A stretch of DNA of 64,000 nucleotides from Pseudomonas sp. BGI-2 (GCF_004310295.1 NZ_SISB01000001.1:1-64000); one strand, 5' to 3'; positions 25,356 through 38,800 are shown, numbered from the stretch's first letter. The notes: generated by a model from the sequence alone, not told the origin. Translations and numbers: made by a program.

Positions 25356-25412
25356 ATCGATCAGGGCAAGGACGCCCTGCTCCCGCTCGACAACATTTTA
25401 ATGAGGTCACGC

Positions 25413-26591
25413 ATGAACGAAGTCGTAATCGTTGCCGCTACTCGTACCGCCATCGGCAGTTTTCAAGGTGCCCTGTCCGCAATCCCGGCCACTGAACTGG
25501 GCGTCGCGGTGATTCGCCGTCTGCTGGAAGAGACCGGTCTGGACGGCGCGCAGATCGATGAAGTGATTCTTGGCCAGGTGCTCACCGCAGGCTCCGGGCA
25601 AAACCCGGCTCGCCAGACGGCAATCAAGGCCGGCCTGCCGTTTACCACCCCTGCCCTGACCCTGAACAAGGTCTGTGGTTCAGGCCTCAAGGCTGTGCAG
25701 CTGGCCGTTCAGGCGATCCGTTGCGGCGACGCCGAACTGGTGATTGCTGGCGGTCAGGAAAACATGAGCCTGGCGCCCTATGTGTTGCCCAAGGCACGCA
25801 CCGGGCTGCGTCTGGGTCATGCGCAATTGCAAGACAGCGTGATTCAGGACGGTTTGTGGGACGCCTTCAACGATTACCACATAGGCATCACCGCGGAGAA
25901 TCTGGCTCATCAGTACAGCATCAGCCGCGAAGCTCAGGACGCCTTCGCTGCCGCCTCGCAACAGAAAGCGGCCGCCGCCATCGAAGCGGGTTACTTCAAG
26001 CGTGAAATCACTCCGATCCTGATTCCCCAGCGCAAGGGCGACCCGCTGGTGTTCGACACGGATGAACAACCGCGCCCGGACAGCACGCTGCAAGCCTTGG
26101 GCAACCTCAAACCGGCGTTCCAGAAAAACGGCAGCGTGACCGCCGGCAACTCGTCAACCCTCAACGATGGCGCCGCCGTATTGCTGCTGGCCAGTGCCGC
26201 CAAGGCCCAGGCCCTCGGTTTGCCAGTACTGGCGCGCATCAAGGCTTACGCCAGCGCGGGCGTGGACCCGTCGATCATGGGCATCGGTCCGGTCCCGGCC
26301 ACCCGCCTGGTGCTGGAGAAAGCCGGCTGGAGCCTGGACGACCTCGACCTGATCGAAGCCAACGAAGCGTTCGCCGCGCAATCACTGGCGGTCGGCAAAG
26401 AACTGGGCTGGGACACCCGCAAGGTCAACGTCAACGGTGGCGCCATTGCCCTGGGGCACCCGATCGGCGCCTCGGGCGCGCGGATTCTGGTGTCGCTGGT
26501 GCACGAGCTGATTCGTCGTGACGGCAAAAAGGGTCTGGCCACGTTGTGCATCGGGGGTGGCCAAGGCGTCAGTCTGGTCATCGAACGCTAG
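25413..26591 (+). CDS. phaA: Acetyl-CoA C-acetyltransferase (beta-ketothiolase)
   Basis: A 392-residue thiolase from ATG 25413, with GAGG six bases upstream. Catalytic residues are visible: nucleophile Cys in [11 protein letters not shown] (about residue 88), His in [17 protein letters not shown] (about 348) and Cys in [18 protein letters not shown] (about 378). It condenses two acetyl-CoA to acetoacetyl-CoA for PhaB. It begins 57 bp after phaB and is followed by a strong terminator before phaC. Confidence 0.95.
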   Translation: MNEVVIVAATRTAIGSFQGALSAIPATELGVAVIRRLLEETGLDGAQIDEVILGQVLTAGSGQNPARQTAIKAGLPFTTPALTLNKVCGSGLKAVQLAVQAIRCGDAELVIAGGQENMSLAPYVLPKARTGLRLGHAQLQDSVIQDGLWDAFNDYHIGITAENLAHQYSISREAQDAFAAASQQKAAAAIEAGYFKREITPILIPQRKGDPLVFDTDEQPRPDSTLQALGNLKPAFQKNGSVTAGNSSTLNDGAAVLLLASAAKAQALGLPVLARIKAYASAGVDPSIMGIGPVPATRLVLEKAGWSLDDLDLIEANEAFAAQSLAVGKELGWDTRKVNVNGGAIALGHPIGASGARILVSLVHELIRRDGKKGLATLCIGGGQGVSLVIER

Positions 26592-26619
26592 AAAAAAGAA
26601 CTGCTTGCTTGGCTGCTGA

Positions 26620-26651
26620 CGCGGTGCCGAATTCCGGCACCGCGATTTTTT
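26620..26651 (+). terminator. Intrinsic terminator between phaA and phaC
   Basis: CGCGGTGCCG pairs perfectly with CGGCACCGCG around AATTC and runs into ATTTTTTC. It ends 33 bp before the phaC ATG, so phaC is either read through in part or has its own promoter, which I could not place in the short space left. Confidence 0.88.
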
Positions 26652-26684
26652 CTGCCCGGTTTTCCGATGTGGGCAAGGAGTTCC

Positions 26685-28388
26685 ATGGACAATAACGCGC
26701 ACACCTTCAACACCTTCTGGTCAGGCCAGGTACCGTTCATTGCCTCCTTTGCAGTGCAACAATTACGCCTGTGGGTCAGCACCAATCCGTGGTTCACCGG
26801 CCAGGCATACGACGAGTGGTTCGACCTGCCGCGCACCACCCTTGAAAGCCTGCAAGCCGAGTATCAAACCCAATGGGGTGACTTGGGCCAGCGCCTGCTG
26901 ACCGGTCAGCCGTTCTCCTTTGAAGATCGGCGTTTTTCCAGCGGCAACTGGAGCACGCCGCTGTTCGGTTCCCTCGCGGCGTTCTACCTGCTCAACGCCG
27001 GTTTCCTGCTGAAGCTGCTCGATAAACTGCCGATCAAAGACAAGAAAACCCGCCAGCGCCTGCTGTACCTGGTGGAACAAGCGATTGCCGCCGGTGCCCC
27101 CAGTAACTTTTTGGCCAGTAATCCCGATGCCCTGCAGCGCGTCGTCGACACTCAGGGTGGCAGCCTGTTCACGGGTCTGTTGCACCTGGCCAGCGACCTG
27201 CAGGAAGGCAAGATGCGTCAGTGCGACAGCGGCGCCTTCAAGGTCGGCGTCGATCTGGCCAACACCCCCGGCGAAGTGGTATTCGAGAACGAACTGTTCC
27301 AGCTGATTCAGTACTACCCGCAAAGCGAAACCCAGTACCGACGCCCGGTGTTCATCGTCCCGCCGTCGATCAACAAGTACTACATCCTCGACCTTCGCCC
27401 GGACAACTCGATGGTTCGCCATCTGTTGCAACAGGGCCACCCGGTGTTCCTGATGTCGTGGCGCAACTTCGATCAGGCCCACGCCGGCACCACCTGGGAT
27501 GACCTGATCGAAACCGGCATCATCAAAGGCCTGCAAGTGACCCGCAAGATCAGCGGCGAGCAACGCCCCAACTGCGTGGGTTTCTGCATCGGCGGCACGC
27601 TGTTGAGTTCGGCGCTGGCCGTACTGGCGGCGCGCGGCGACAAGGAAATCGCCAGCGTGAGCCTGTTGACCACCTTCCTCGACTACCTCGACACCGGTCC
27701 CATCGACATCTTCGTCGACGAGCAACTGGTGGCCTACCGCGAACGCTCCATCGGCGGCCAGGATGGCCCCATCGGCCTGTTCAAGGGCGAGGACATGGGC
27801 AATACCTTCTCGCTGCTGCGCCCCAACGATTTGTGGTGGAACTACAACGTCGACAAATACCTCAAGGGTCAGAAGCCGATCCCCCTCGACCTGCTGTTCT
27901 GGAACAACGACAGCACCAACCTTCCGGGGCCGATGTATTGCTGGTACCTGCGCCACACCTATCTGCAAAACGACCTGAAATCCGGCGAGCTGGACTGCTG
28001 CGGGGTCAAGCTGGACCTGCGCGCCATCGATGCACCGGCGTACATCCTGGCCACCCATGACGATCACATCGTGCCGTGGCGCAGCGCTTATGCCAGCACC
28101 CAATTGCTCTCGGGGACCAAGCGCTTTGTGCTGGGTGCCTCAGGGCATATCGCCGGGGTGATCAACCCGCCGGCCAGGGAAAAACGCCATTACTGGACCA
28201 ACAATCGGGTTTCGAAGAATCCTGAAACCTGGTTCATGAATGCCCAGGAGCATGCCGGTAGCTGGTGGAATGACTGGTTCGTCTGGCTGGCAGACCAGGC
28301 CGGCGAGCGCCAACCTTCGGTGCTGCACACCGGTAACACGCACTACCCGGCGCTGGAATCGGCACCCGGACGTTATGTGATGCAATGA
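26685..28388 (+). CDS. phaC: Class I poly(3-hydroxybutyrate) synthase
   Basis: A 567-residue PHA synthase from ATG 26685, with AAGGAGTTCC upstream. The synthase core is complete: Cys301 in the GFCIGGT lipase-like box, Asp460 in DDHIVPW and His488 in GASGHIAGV. Length and N-terminal region (FWSGQVPFIASFAVQQLRLW) fit class I short-chain enzymes; the medium-chain class II enzymes of most pseudomonads come as phaC1-phaZ-phaC2, which is not the order here. It polymerises (R)-3-hydroxybutyryl-CoA on the granule surface. Confidence 0.95.
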   Translation: MDNNAHTFNTFWSGQVPFIASFAVQQLRLWVSTNPWFTGQAYDEWFDLPRTTLESLQAEYQTQWGDLGQRLLTGQPFSFEDRRFSSGNWSTPLFGSLAAFYLLNAGFLLKLLDKLPIKDKKTRQRLLYLVEQAIAAGAPSNFLASNPDALQRVVDTQGGSLFTGLLHLASDLQEGKMRQCDSGAFKVGVDLANTPGEVVFENELFQLIQYYPQSETQYRRPVFIVPPSINKYYILDLRPDNSMVRHLLQQGHPVFLMSWRNFDQAHAGTTWDDLIETGIIKGLQVTRKISGEQRPNCVGFCIGGTLLSSALAVLAARGDKEIASVSLLTTFLDYLDTGPIDIFVDEQLVAYRERSIGGQDGPIGLFKGEDMGNTFSLLRPNDLWWNYNVDKYLKGQKPIPLDLLFWNNDSTNLPGPMYCWYLRHTYLQNDLKSGELDCCGVKLDLRAIDAPAYILATHDDHIVPWRSAYASTQLLSGTKRFVLGASGHIAGVINPPAREKRHYWTNNRVSKNPETWFMNAQEHAGSWWNDWFVWLADQAGERQPSVLHTGNTHYPALESAPGRYVMQ

Positions 28389-28394
28389 CCGTCT

Positions 28395-28418
28395 GCCCCG
28401 CGCAATGTTGCGCGGGGC
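28395..28418 (+). terminator. Terminator after phaC
   Basis: GCCCCGCGCAA and TTGCGCGGGGC form a perfect 11-bp stem around TG, seven bases after the phaC stop. The following TTCGCCC is only weakly U-rich. Confidence 0.7.
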
Positions 28419-28529
28419 TTCGCCCTTCAAGCGTCCTCGCAAAAATCCTTAAACACAGCACACCGACTCAATATCCCCGAGCGAATCTACGCAACCATGG
28501 CCTCCTCACTCACCCGTAAGGACCCCGCC

Positions 28530-29004
28530 ATGGCCATCAAACCCTGCTGACCCCGACCGACCACACCCTGATCATGATCGATCACCAGTCGCAGATGTCC
28601 TTTGCAACTAAGTCGATCGACGCCGTCACCCTGCGCAACAACGCTGCGCTCGTGGCCAAGGCTGCACGGGGCTTCAAGGTGTCGACCATCCTGACCACCG
28701 TCGCCGAGAAGCCAGCATGAACACTTGGGAAGACGAGCGCATTGCCGTCGAAGTCAACGCCTTCGGCAAACAGAAAATCGTCCTCGCCGGCCTCTGGACC
28801 TCGGTGTGCATTGTTGGCCCGGCGCTGTCGGCCATCGACCAGGGTTTTGAGGTCTACGTGATTGCCGATGCCTGTGGCGACGTCAGCACCGAAGCCCATG
28901 AAATGGCCATGCAGCGCATGATCCAGATGGGTGCCTCCCGAACCACCTTGGCCTTCGGCGAAATGATGGTGGAAACCCCGGTATTCGACACCGCGGACAA
29001 ATGC
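28530..29004 (+). pseudogene. Isochorismatase-family hydrolase remnant
   Basis: ATG 28530 gives MAIKPC then a stop. Shifting frame recovers LLTPTDHTLIMIDHQSQMSF and LRNNAALVAKAARGFKVSTI, the start of a YcaC-like cysteine hydrolase. Around 28712 an internal segment is lost, joining ...TTVAEK to SMNTWEDERIAV. The rest, including the nucleophile region AGLWTSVCIVGPAL, stays open to about 29004, where it runs into porin sequence. At least one frameshift, one internal deletion and a lost 3' end make it non-functional. Confidence 0.8.
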
Positions 29005-29863
29005 CTGCAACCGGAGTACGCCACAGGCTTTTTTGCTGAATAGCCATGAAATCGATGGCATGAATCTGGTTGCCGGTCATTTCACAGCGTTCAAGAACCA
29101 GGACAGTTCTTCGGGCAAAGGCAACTTCTACGGCTACGGCGCCAACACGGAGGCCGGCGGCATTACGTTTCTCGGCACCGACCTGTTCACCCAAAGCCCT
29201 GTCGGCGGTGCGCTCTATGCTTCAGAACTCGGCGACAGCTGGCATCAGTACTACGCCAACCTGCACCTGAAGCAGTCCGGGGTATTACTCGACGCCAATC
29301 TCTACCGCACGCAGGACACCGGCAAAGCGCTGGCCGGTGCCATCGACACCACCGCGTTCAGCCTGTCGGGCAAGTACACCGTCGATGCGCATGCCTTCAC
29401 CCTGGCTTATCAAAAAATCAATGGCGACACGCCGTTCGTTTTTGTCGGCGGAGACTCGATCTACCTCGCCAACTCAATCAAGTACGCCGACTTCAACGGC
29501 GCCCACGAACGCTCATGGCAGGCACGCTACGACCTCGATTTGAGCATCTTCGGGATCCCCGGCCTGACATTCATGACGCGCTACGTCATGGGCAGCCAGA
29601 TCGACGGCACCCATGCGCCCAAGGGCGGCGCCTACAACCCTTTCGATGAGTCAGCCGGTGAATACGTGCCTGAACAAGGCGATGGCGGCCGGCATTGGGA
29701 GCGCGACATCGACCTGCACTACATCGTGCAGTCCGGAGCGGCCAAGGGTTTGTCCTTGCAACTGTCCCATGTGTCGCATCGGGCCAACACGGCGCAGGCG
29801 GGCGATGATATCGATCGGGTGTATGTGGTCGTCCAGTACCCGCTGAACTTCGGGCATCTCTAA
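29005..29863 (+). pseudogene. OprD-type porin, 5'-truncated
   Basis: From about 29005 the sequence encodes LQPEYATGFFAE, a frameshift near 29037, and then 270 residues of a typical OprD C-terminal half: HEIDGMNLVAGHFTAFKNQD, SWQARYDLDLSIFGIPGLTF and a final strand DRVYVVVQYPLNFGHL. The signal peptide and about the first 150 residues are gone, replaced by the isochorismatase remnant. A TTG at 29033 could start translation of the truncated barrel, but without a signal peptide it could not reach the outer membrane. It ends eight bases from the 3' side of selC. Confidence 0.85.
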
Positions 29864-29871
29864 CGAAAAAA

Positions 29872-29967
29872 TGGCGGAAGGCAGCCGGAGTCGAACCTGC
29901 CCGGGAACGGATGCCGTCCCCAACCGGGTTTGAAGCCCGGCCGCGCCACCGGGCGCGATTGCCTTCC
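29872..29967 (-). tRNA. selC: tRNA-Sec (anticodon UCA)
   Basis: A 96-nt minus-strand gene whose ends GGAAGGCA and TGCCTTCC pair as an eight-bp acceptor stem, followed by GCCA. It has a long variable arm, a T arm with GGTTCGACTCC, and an anticodon loop CTTCAAA with UCA at 29933-29931. Length, extended acceptor and large variable arm are specific to bacterial tRNA-Sec. CCA is encoded. A T-run directly after the gene (29871-29866) should terminate it. It lies seven bases after selB. Confidence 0.97.
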
Positions 29968-29973
29968 TTGAAG

Positions 29974-31877
<1,904 letters not shown>

Positions 31878-31881
<4 letters not shown>

Positions 31882-33299
31882 CCTGGCACCTGCAATTGAC
31901 CGAGTTGCGCCAGCCACGCGGTTTCGTCATCCAGTTGACGCAAGTCCAGCCACAGCGCGTCGTCGTCAATTCGGCCCAGTACTGGAATGGCCAACTGACG
32001 AAACGCGGCCTCCAGCCCCAGCAATTGCCGTCCCCGCAGACGTTTAGACACGTCTGGCCGCAGGCATAACGCCGCGCTCGGCAGCCGAGCCACCGGTTGG
32101 CTGCCGCTGCCGATCATGCCCAACGCAGGCAACGCGCTGACGTTCCAGCCTTCGCCCAAGGCCTGCGCCAATGACGGTTGCAGGCGCTCCGCCTGGGCGA
32201 GGATGTCGGCTTGCGGTCGGGTCAGCAGGCGCAGACTCGGCAGCCGTTCGGCCAGCCGCTCCGGATCGCGGTACAAACCCAACACCGCTTCGAGCGCCGC
32301 CAGGGTCAGTTTGTCGACCCGCAACGCACGCTTAAGCGGATTCTTTTTGATCTTCGCGATCAGGTCTTTGCGGCCGACGATCAACCCGGCCTGAGGACCG
32401 CCGAGTAACTTGTCGCCGCTGAAGGTGACGATGTCTGCGCCATCGACCAGTGCCTGACGCACCGTGGGTTCGGCGGGCAAGCCCCAGCGCGTCAGGTCCA
32501 GCAGACTGCCGCTGCCGAGGTCCTCAAGCAGCGGCAACCCGTGTTTATGTGCCAGCTCCGCCAACTCGGCCGTCGGCACGCGAGCGGTGAAGCCTTCAAT
32601 GGCGTAATTACTGGCGTGGACGCGCATCACCAACCCACTGCGCGGGCCGATGGCCGCCTCGTAATCCCGGGCATGGGTGCGGTTGGTGGTGCCGACTTCG
32701 TGCAGCCGGACGCCGGCCCGGGCCATGATGTCGGGAATGCGGAACGCGCCACCTATCTCGATCAGCTCGCCGCGGGAAATGATCCCTTCCTTGCGCGCGC
32801 CCAAACTGTTGAGCGTCAGCAGCACGGCAGCGGCGTTGTTATTGACCACGGTCACCGCTTCGGCGCCGGTCAGCTCACGGATCAGGCCTTCGATCAAGTC
32901 GTCGCGGTCGCCTCGCTTGCCGCTTTGCAGGTCGAATTCCAGATTGAGCGGGTAGCGGGCGGCCATTTGCACTGCTTCGATGGCCTCCTGCGGCAACAAC
33001 GCGCGACCGAGGTTGGTGTGCAGCACCGTGCCGGTCAGGTTGAACACCCGGCGCACGTGGCTGCGATGCTGCAGGGCCAAGCGCTCGCCCGCCCTGCCGG
33101 CCAATACGTCATGGGTAATTTCAACGGCGTCGAGTTGGCTCAAAAGCACCGGTTCGCGCAGGTCATCCAGCAGTTGTCGCAGACTGGCCAGCAGCGCGTC
33201 ACGCCCATAGCGCTCGGCCAACGGCTGACACGCCGGATGGCGCAGCAAACTGTCGATGGAAGGCAGCCGCAAGGCTGGGCTGGCGGATCTGGCAGACAT
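31878..33299 (-). CDS. selA: L-seryl-tRNA(Sec) selenium transferase
   Basis: A 473-residue PLP enzyme from the ATG at 33299, with GGGAG seven bases upstream. The PLP lysine is Lys297 in [15 protein letters not shown], almost the same position as in E. coli SelA as I recall it. Other blocks: [30 protein letters not shown] and RRELIEIGG-like [15 protein letters not shown]. It converts Ser-tRNA-Sec to Sec-tRNA-Sec using selenophosphate. selD is not in the window and must be elsewhere. Confidence 0.96.
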
Positions 33300-33349
33300 C
33301 AGGCACTCCCGCAAACGTTGACCGTCGCGCCTGAGTGTAGCCGCTGTCC

Positions 33350-34276
33350 TTACTCGCCTCCGGGTGCCAGCAGAAGATTCGGCGCCGGGCGCACGTAACC
33401 TTCCTGCTCCAGCCGCATGTCCAGCATCAGGCTGGTCAGGTCGGTCGAGAGCGCTTCGGCCTCGGCGTCGTTTTCCAGGTACAGCAGTTTCAGGTAGCTG
33501 TGGCAGCCGGGGCAGATTTCGGCGCGCAACGGCGCCTGATTGGCGGCGTGGCGGTCGTCATCGAGGCTGACGTATTCCAGGCCTTTGCTTTGTTCGCAAT
33601 ACACGCATTTGACCCGCACCACGTGCCATTCGCAGGCGCACAACGAGCACACCAGATAACGCAAACCGTTGTGTTTGCCGCGATGGCGGATCACCCCGGC
33701 CATCGCAGGTGAACCACAGGCCGGGCATTGGCTGAGACTGTCACCGGGTTTTAGTGAAAGGCCTGGCGTGCTCAGCAACCAATGACTGAAGGCGGCCTGC
33801 AACGCCGCGCCGAGAAACGGCACCAGCGCCGCCGGCAGCAATGAATACTGGCCGCTGACCAAGGCGATCGCCCAGGCTTTGCGTTGGCCGTAATTGGCGT
33901 TGCGCAAGGATGCGACGGCTTTCTCTACGGCAGCGTTTGTCGGGGGCGAATATCGCTGCAAAAAGGCGTCGAGGTACACCAACCAGGTGTCCTCGCGCAC
34001 CAGACTATCGGCGGCGAACGGTGGCAAGCCGTGTTGCTGGCACACTCGCAGGCGTTCGGGATCGAGCGGCTTAGCCTCCGGCGGATCGTCCAACAGATTC
34101 TGTTGCACGCGGCACAGGTCGACCACCAGTCGCAGGTAATCGGCCAGTGGGTGCCCGTCCGCCAGTTTTTCCAGACGCAGCGCCCGCAACGCGAACAGGT
34201 TGTTCGGTGGCAGGTGCAGGAACGGCGGTGAACCGGCCGCCGCTTCGATCTCTCCAGGCTCAAGAATGGTTGCCAA
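33350..34276 (-). CDS. fdhE: Formate dehydrogenase accessory protein FdhE
   Basis: A 308-residue rubredoxin-like protein needed to make active formate dehydrogenase. It carries four CXXC motifs typical of FdhE: CPACGS, CSLCAC, CVYCEQ and CPGCHS (residues about 183-255). Start is a TTG at 34276 behind AAAAGGA; it lies four bases past the fdnI stop. The family is thought to help deliver sulfur or iron to the molybdenum enzyme and to act before Tat export. Confidence 0.93.
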   Translation of the reverse strand: MATILEPGEIEAAAGSPPFLHLPPNNLFALRALRLEKLADGHPLADYLRLVVDLCRVQQNLLDDPPEAKPLDPERLRVCQQHGLPPFAADSLVREDTWLVYLDAFLQRYSPPTNAAVEKAVASLRNANYGQRKAWAIALVSGQYSLLPAALVPFLGAALQAAFSHWLLSTPGLSLKPGDSLSQCPACGSPAMAGVIRHRGKHNGLRYLVCSLCACEWHVVRVKCVYCEQSKGLEYVSLDDDRHAANQAPLRAEICPGCHSYLKLLYLENDAEAEALSTDLTSLMLDMRLEQEGYVRPAPNLLLAPGGE

Positions 34277-34280
34277 GGGG

Positions 34281-34934
34281 TCATCCTTTTTTGCGGATTG
34301 GGTGATCAGGGTTTTCGTCCCGGGTCACTTCCCGATACCAGAGCTCATGGTGCTTCCTCGCCCAGGCGCTGCTGACCCCGCCATGCACCATCGCGCTGAC
34401 CGAACCTTTGATCCAGATGCCAGCGTAGATGTGGATGATGATGCTCACCACCAGCACAAAACCGGCCAAGGCATGCAGCAGCATCGCCCAGCGAATCGAG
34501 GTAATGCCGAAGTATTCGCTGAAGTACGCACGCCAGATCACCAAACCACTGAACAGCAACACCAGCATGCAAAGCAGCAAGATCCAGAACAGTAACTTCT
34601 GTCCTGGGTTGTACTTGCCAATCGGCGGCACGCCCTCCTCCTCGTTGCGCATGACCCGCCCGATGCGCCGGAGCCACAAACGGTCATTGCTGATAAAGAA
34701 GTTTGCCCGAAAGAACTGAATCACCAGGCCGAGGAACAGCACAAACATCACCACGCCCATAAAGGGGTGCAGGATGCGTGTCCACGGTCCGCCGCCGAAC
34801 AGGTTGCTGAGCCAGAACAGCGCCGGATGGAACAAGGCCAGGCCCGACAGGGCCGCCATGAAAAACAGGATCGCCACCAGCCAATGGTTGGTGCGCTGGT
34901 TCGAGGTGTAGCGCAGGATCTGTCTGCGGATCAT
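34281..34934 (-). CDS. fdnI: Formate dehydrogenase gamma subunit, cytochrome b556
   Basis: A 217-residue inner-membrane diheme cytochrome with four transmembrane segments ([78 protein letters not shown]). Haem histidines are visible in [20 protein letters not shown] and IIIHIYAG. It takes electrons from the beta subunit to quinone. Its ATG overlaps the fdnH stop (ATGA). The pair fdnI/fdoI cannot be told apart by sequence alone. Confidence 0.94.
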   Translation of the reverse strand: MIRRQILRYTSNQRTNHWLVAILFFMAALSGLALFHPALFWLSNLFGGGPWTRILHPFMGVVMFVLFLGLVIQFFRANFFISNDRLWLRRIGRVMRNEEEGVPPIGKYNPGQKLLFWILLLCMLVLLFSGLVIWRAYFSEYFGITSIRWAMLLHALAGFVLVVSIIIHIYAGIWIKGSVSAMVHGGVSSAWARKHHELWYREVTRDENPDHPIRKKG

Positions 34935-35866
34935 GGTCTGTCCTCCCCACGCGGATCAAAGGTGTGCACCGACGGGTCGACTTCATGCACCGCCGGGTCC
35001 TTGAGCGGCGGCAGTTCATCCTCTTCAACCAACTGCGGCCCGACGCGCACGTAGTGGAAGAACCCGGCCAGCACCGCCAGGCCCATGGCCAACAATCCCA
35101 AGGGTTTGCTCACGCCCTTCCACAATTCCACCAAGGGGCTGATCGTCGGGCTGCTCGGCAAACCGGCGTAGAGCGTCGGCGTGTCCGCGTGATGCAGCAC
35201 GTACATGACGTGGGTGCCGCCCACGCCTTCGGGGTCGTACAGGCCGGCGTGATCGAAGCCGCGGCTTTTCAGGTCGACGATGCGTTCGGCTGCGTGTTCT
35301 TTCATGTCTTCCTTGGTGCCGAACACGATGGCGCCGGTCGGGCAGGTTTTCACGCAGGCCGGTTCCAGCCCCACTGCCACCCGGTCCGAACACAAGGTGC
35401 ATTTGTAGGCCTTGTGATCCTTTTGCGAGATCCGCGGAATATTGAACGGGCACCCGGTGATGCAATAACCGCAGCCGATGCAATGGTCCTGATCGAAATC
35501 GACGATACCGTTGGCGTGCTTGATGATCGCCCCTGGGCTCGGGCACGCCGCCAGGCAACCGGGCTCGGCGCAGTGCATGCAGCCGTCCTTGCGGATCAGC
35601 CACTCAAGGTTTCCGGCGTCGGTTTCATGCTCGGTGAAGCGCATCAAGGTCCAGGTTTCTGCGCTGAGGTCTTGAGGGTTGTCGTAGGTGCCGAGGTTGT
35701 GGCCGACATCGTCGCGCAACTCGTTCCATTCCGAGCAGGCGACCTGGCAGGCCTTGCAGCCGATGCACTTGGTGGTGTCGATCAGCTTGGCCACTTCCTC
35801 TTGATTGCGCACCGAGGACGGCACTGTCGTGGTGGCCGAACGGGCGATGATGTCTTGGCTGGCCAT
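34931..35866 (-). CDS. fdnH: Formate dehydrogenase beta subunit, 4x[4Fe-4S]
   Basis: A 311-residue electron-transfer subunit with the four ferredoxin cysteine clusters: [38 protein letters not shown] and CTLCSDR ... [11 protein letters not shown]-terminal transmembrane helix ([18 protein letters not shown], about 258-275) anchors it on the periplasmic side. The ATG directly follows the fdnG stop (TAAATG), so the two are coupled. Confidence 0.95.
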   Translation of the reverse strand: MASQDIIARSATTTVPSSVRNQEEVAKLIDTTKCIGCKACQVACSEWNELRDDVGHNLGTYDNPQDLSAETWTLMRFTEHETDAGNLEWLIRKDGCMHCAEPGCLAACPSPGAIIKHANGIVDFDQDHCIGCGYCITGCPFNIPRISQKDHKAYKCTLCSDRVAVGLEPACVKTCPTGAIVFGTKEDMKEHAAERIVDLKSRGFDHAGLYDPEGVGGTHVMYVLHHADTPTLYAGLPSSPTISPLVELWKGVSKPLGLLAMGLAVLAGFFHYVRVGPQLVEEDELPPLKDPAVHEVDPSVHTFDPRGEDRP

Positions 35867-38800
35867 TTAGACTTTCTCCACGTTGACCAGGAATGACTTG
35901 GATTCCGGGGTCTGTGTGTTGCCATCGCCGAGGAACGGCACCAGGGTGTTGGTCAGGTAACCGTGGCGCGTGAGGCCGGTAAAGCCCCAGTGCAGCGGGA
36001 TGCCGATCTGGTGCACCACCTGATTGTTGACCTGCAAAGGACGGATCCGCTTGGTCACCACCGCCACCGCTTCGATATGCCCGCGCTTTGAGCTGACGCG
36101 GACCCGGTCGCCGGCCACGATGCCTTTCTCCTTGGCCAGCACTTCACCGATTTCGACGAATTGCTCGGGTTGGGAGATCGCGTTGAGCTTGCAATGCTTG
36201 CTCCAGAAGTGGAAATGCTCGGTCAAGCGGTAGCTCGTCGCCGCATACGGATAGTCCTTGGCTACGCCAAGGGAATCCCACACCGAATCGAAGATCCGCG
36301 CCGCCGGGTTGCTGGTAGCTTTCTTGTTTTCCGGGTGCAGCGGGTTGATGCCGATCGGCGTCTCGAACGGCTCGTAGTGCTCGGGGAATGGTCCCTCGTT
36401 CATCTTGTCGACGGCGAAAAACCGCGCCACGCCTTCAGGGTTCATGATGAACGGATTCATCCCGGCTTCCGGTGGCGTGTCGGCCTTGAAGTCCGGCACG
36501 TCGGTGCCGCCCCAGGCTTTGCCGTTCCACCACACCAGGCGCTTTTTCTCGTCCCACGGTTTGCCTTGCGGGTCGGCCGAGGCACGGTTGTAGAGAATCC
36601 GTCGGTTGGCCGGCCAGGCCCAGGCCCACCCTTGATGTTGATGCATGCCATAAGGGTCGTTGTTGTCGCGCCGGGCCATCTGGTTGCCGGTCTCGGTCCA
36701 GCTGCCGCAGAAAATCCAGCAACCGGAAGCCGTGCTGCCGTCGTCCTTGAGCTGACCGAAACCGGCCAGTTGCGCGTTGCTCTTGATCGTCGCGCCGGTG
36801 GCATCGGTGAAGTCAGCGGTGGCATAACCGTTGATTTCCCGCGCCAGTTCTTCCGGCGTGGGTTCGTCGGCGATCTTGTACGGCCACGACAGTTTGAGGA
36901 TTGGGTCGGGATAAGCGCCGCCCTTGGCTTGATAACGCTGGCGCAGGCGCAGGAACAGCTCGCTCATGATCTGCACGTCGGTGCGTGCTTCGCCCGGTCC
37001 GTCGGCGCCTTTCCAATGCCATTGCAGCCAGCGGCTGCTGTTGACCAGCGAGCCGTCCTCCTCGGCGAAACAGGTGGTAGGCAGGCGGATCACTTCAGTC
37101 TGGATACCCGCGGTTTCCACATCGTTGTACGGCCCGACATTGCGCCAGAACTCCGAGGTTTCGGTGGACAGCGGGTCCATCACCACCAGCCATTTCAACT
37201 TGGCCAACGCCGCCATCACCCGGTTTTTGTCGGGCAGCGCCGCGATGGGGTTGAAGCCCTGGCACAGGTAGCCGTTGACCTTGCCCTGACCCATCAGGTC
37301 GAACACTTTGAGGATGTCGTAGTTGGGAATGTCCAGTTTCGGCAAATAGTCGTAAGCCCAATTGTTCTCAACCGTGGCGTTGTCGCGGTACCAGGCTTTC
37401 ATCAGGCTGACGTGGAATTTGCTGTAGTTCTGCCAATAAGACAACTGCCCCGGACGCAACGGCATTTGCGTGCGCTTGGTGATGTACGCGGTGTAATCCT
37501 GCTCGGCGTCGCCCGGCAGGGTCAGGTAGCCCGGCAGCGAGTTGGACAGCAGGCCGAGATCGGTCAGGCCCTGAATGTTGGAGTGCCCACGCAAGGCATT
37601 GACGCCCCCGCCCGGCATGCCGACGTTGCCCAACAACAATTGCACCATCGCGGCGCTGCGGATGATCTGCGAGCCGATCGAGTGCTGTGTCCAGCCCAGA
37701 GCATAAAGAATCGTCATGGTCTTGCCCGGTTGCGAGCACGTGGCGATTTCTTCCCAGATCTTCTGCATGGCATCGACCGGCATGCCGCAAATCTGGCTGG
37801 CCAACTGGATGTTGTAGCGGCTGTAATGCTGCTTCATCAGTTGGTAGACGCAGTGCGGGTCCTGCAGGGTCGGGTCGGTTTTGACAAAGCCGTCTTCACC
37901 GAGCTCATAACCCCAGCCGGATTTGTCGGTGTAGGTGCGCTTGGCGGCGTCGTAACCGCTGAAGATGCCATCCTCGAAGCCATACCCGGCTTTGACGATA
38001 AACGACACGTCGGTGTAGTTGCGCACGTACTCGTGCTGGATCTTGTCCTCGGTCAGCAGGTAATTGATCAGCCCGCCCATGAAGGCGATATCGGTGCCGG
38101 TGCGAATCGGCGCGTAATAATCGGCCACCGAGGCGGTCCGGGTAAAACGCGGATCGACCACGATCAGCCGCGCCTTGTTGTGCGCCTTGGCTTCGGTCAC
38201 CCATTTGAAACCGCACGGGTGCGCTTCTGCTGCGTTGCCGCCCATCACCAGGATCAGATTCGCGTTGGCGATATCGGTCCAGTGATTGGTCATGGCACCA
38301 CGGCCGTACGTCGGGGCAAGACTTGCCACCGTCGGGCCGTGTCAGACACGCGCCTGGTTATCAAACCCCAGCATGCCGAGACTGCGAATGACCTTGTGGG
38401 TGATGTAACCCGCTTCGTTGGACGCCGCTGAAGCCGCGAGGAAACCGGTGGTCAACCAGCGGTTCACCGTTTGGCCCTTGTCATTCTTCTCGATGAAGTT
38501 GGCGTCGCGGTCGGCCTTCATCAGGTCGGCGACGCGATCCAGCGCTTCATCCCAGGAGATACGCGTCCACTCCGTACTGCCCGGCTTGCGCACTTGCGGG
38601 TATTGCAGGCGGCCGGGGCTGTGAATGAAGTCCAGCAGGCCGGCGCCTTTGGGGCACAGGGTGCCGCGGTTGACCGGGTGGTCGGCATCGCCTTCGATGT
38701 GAATGATGCTTTGCGCGACGTTCTTGGCGGTATCGCCCTGGCTGTACATGATCAATCCGCAGCCGACCGAGCAGTACGGGCAGGTGTTGCGGGTTTCATG

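Noticed and set aside
38342..38344. TGA splitting fdnG into two genes, i.e. a nonsense mutation.
   Set aside because: Context NQARV-U-HGPT, a SECIS-like hairpin and selA-selB-selC in the same cluster show it is a selenocysteine codon.
36161..38431. A 756-codon open frame on the plus strand, with similar long ones at 20783-22996 (minus) and 58221-60188 (plus).
   Set aside because: They lie opposite fdnG, the DUF3141 gene and an autotransporter, have no family motifs and are usual antisense frames in high-GC genes.
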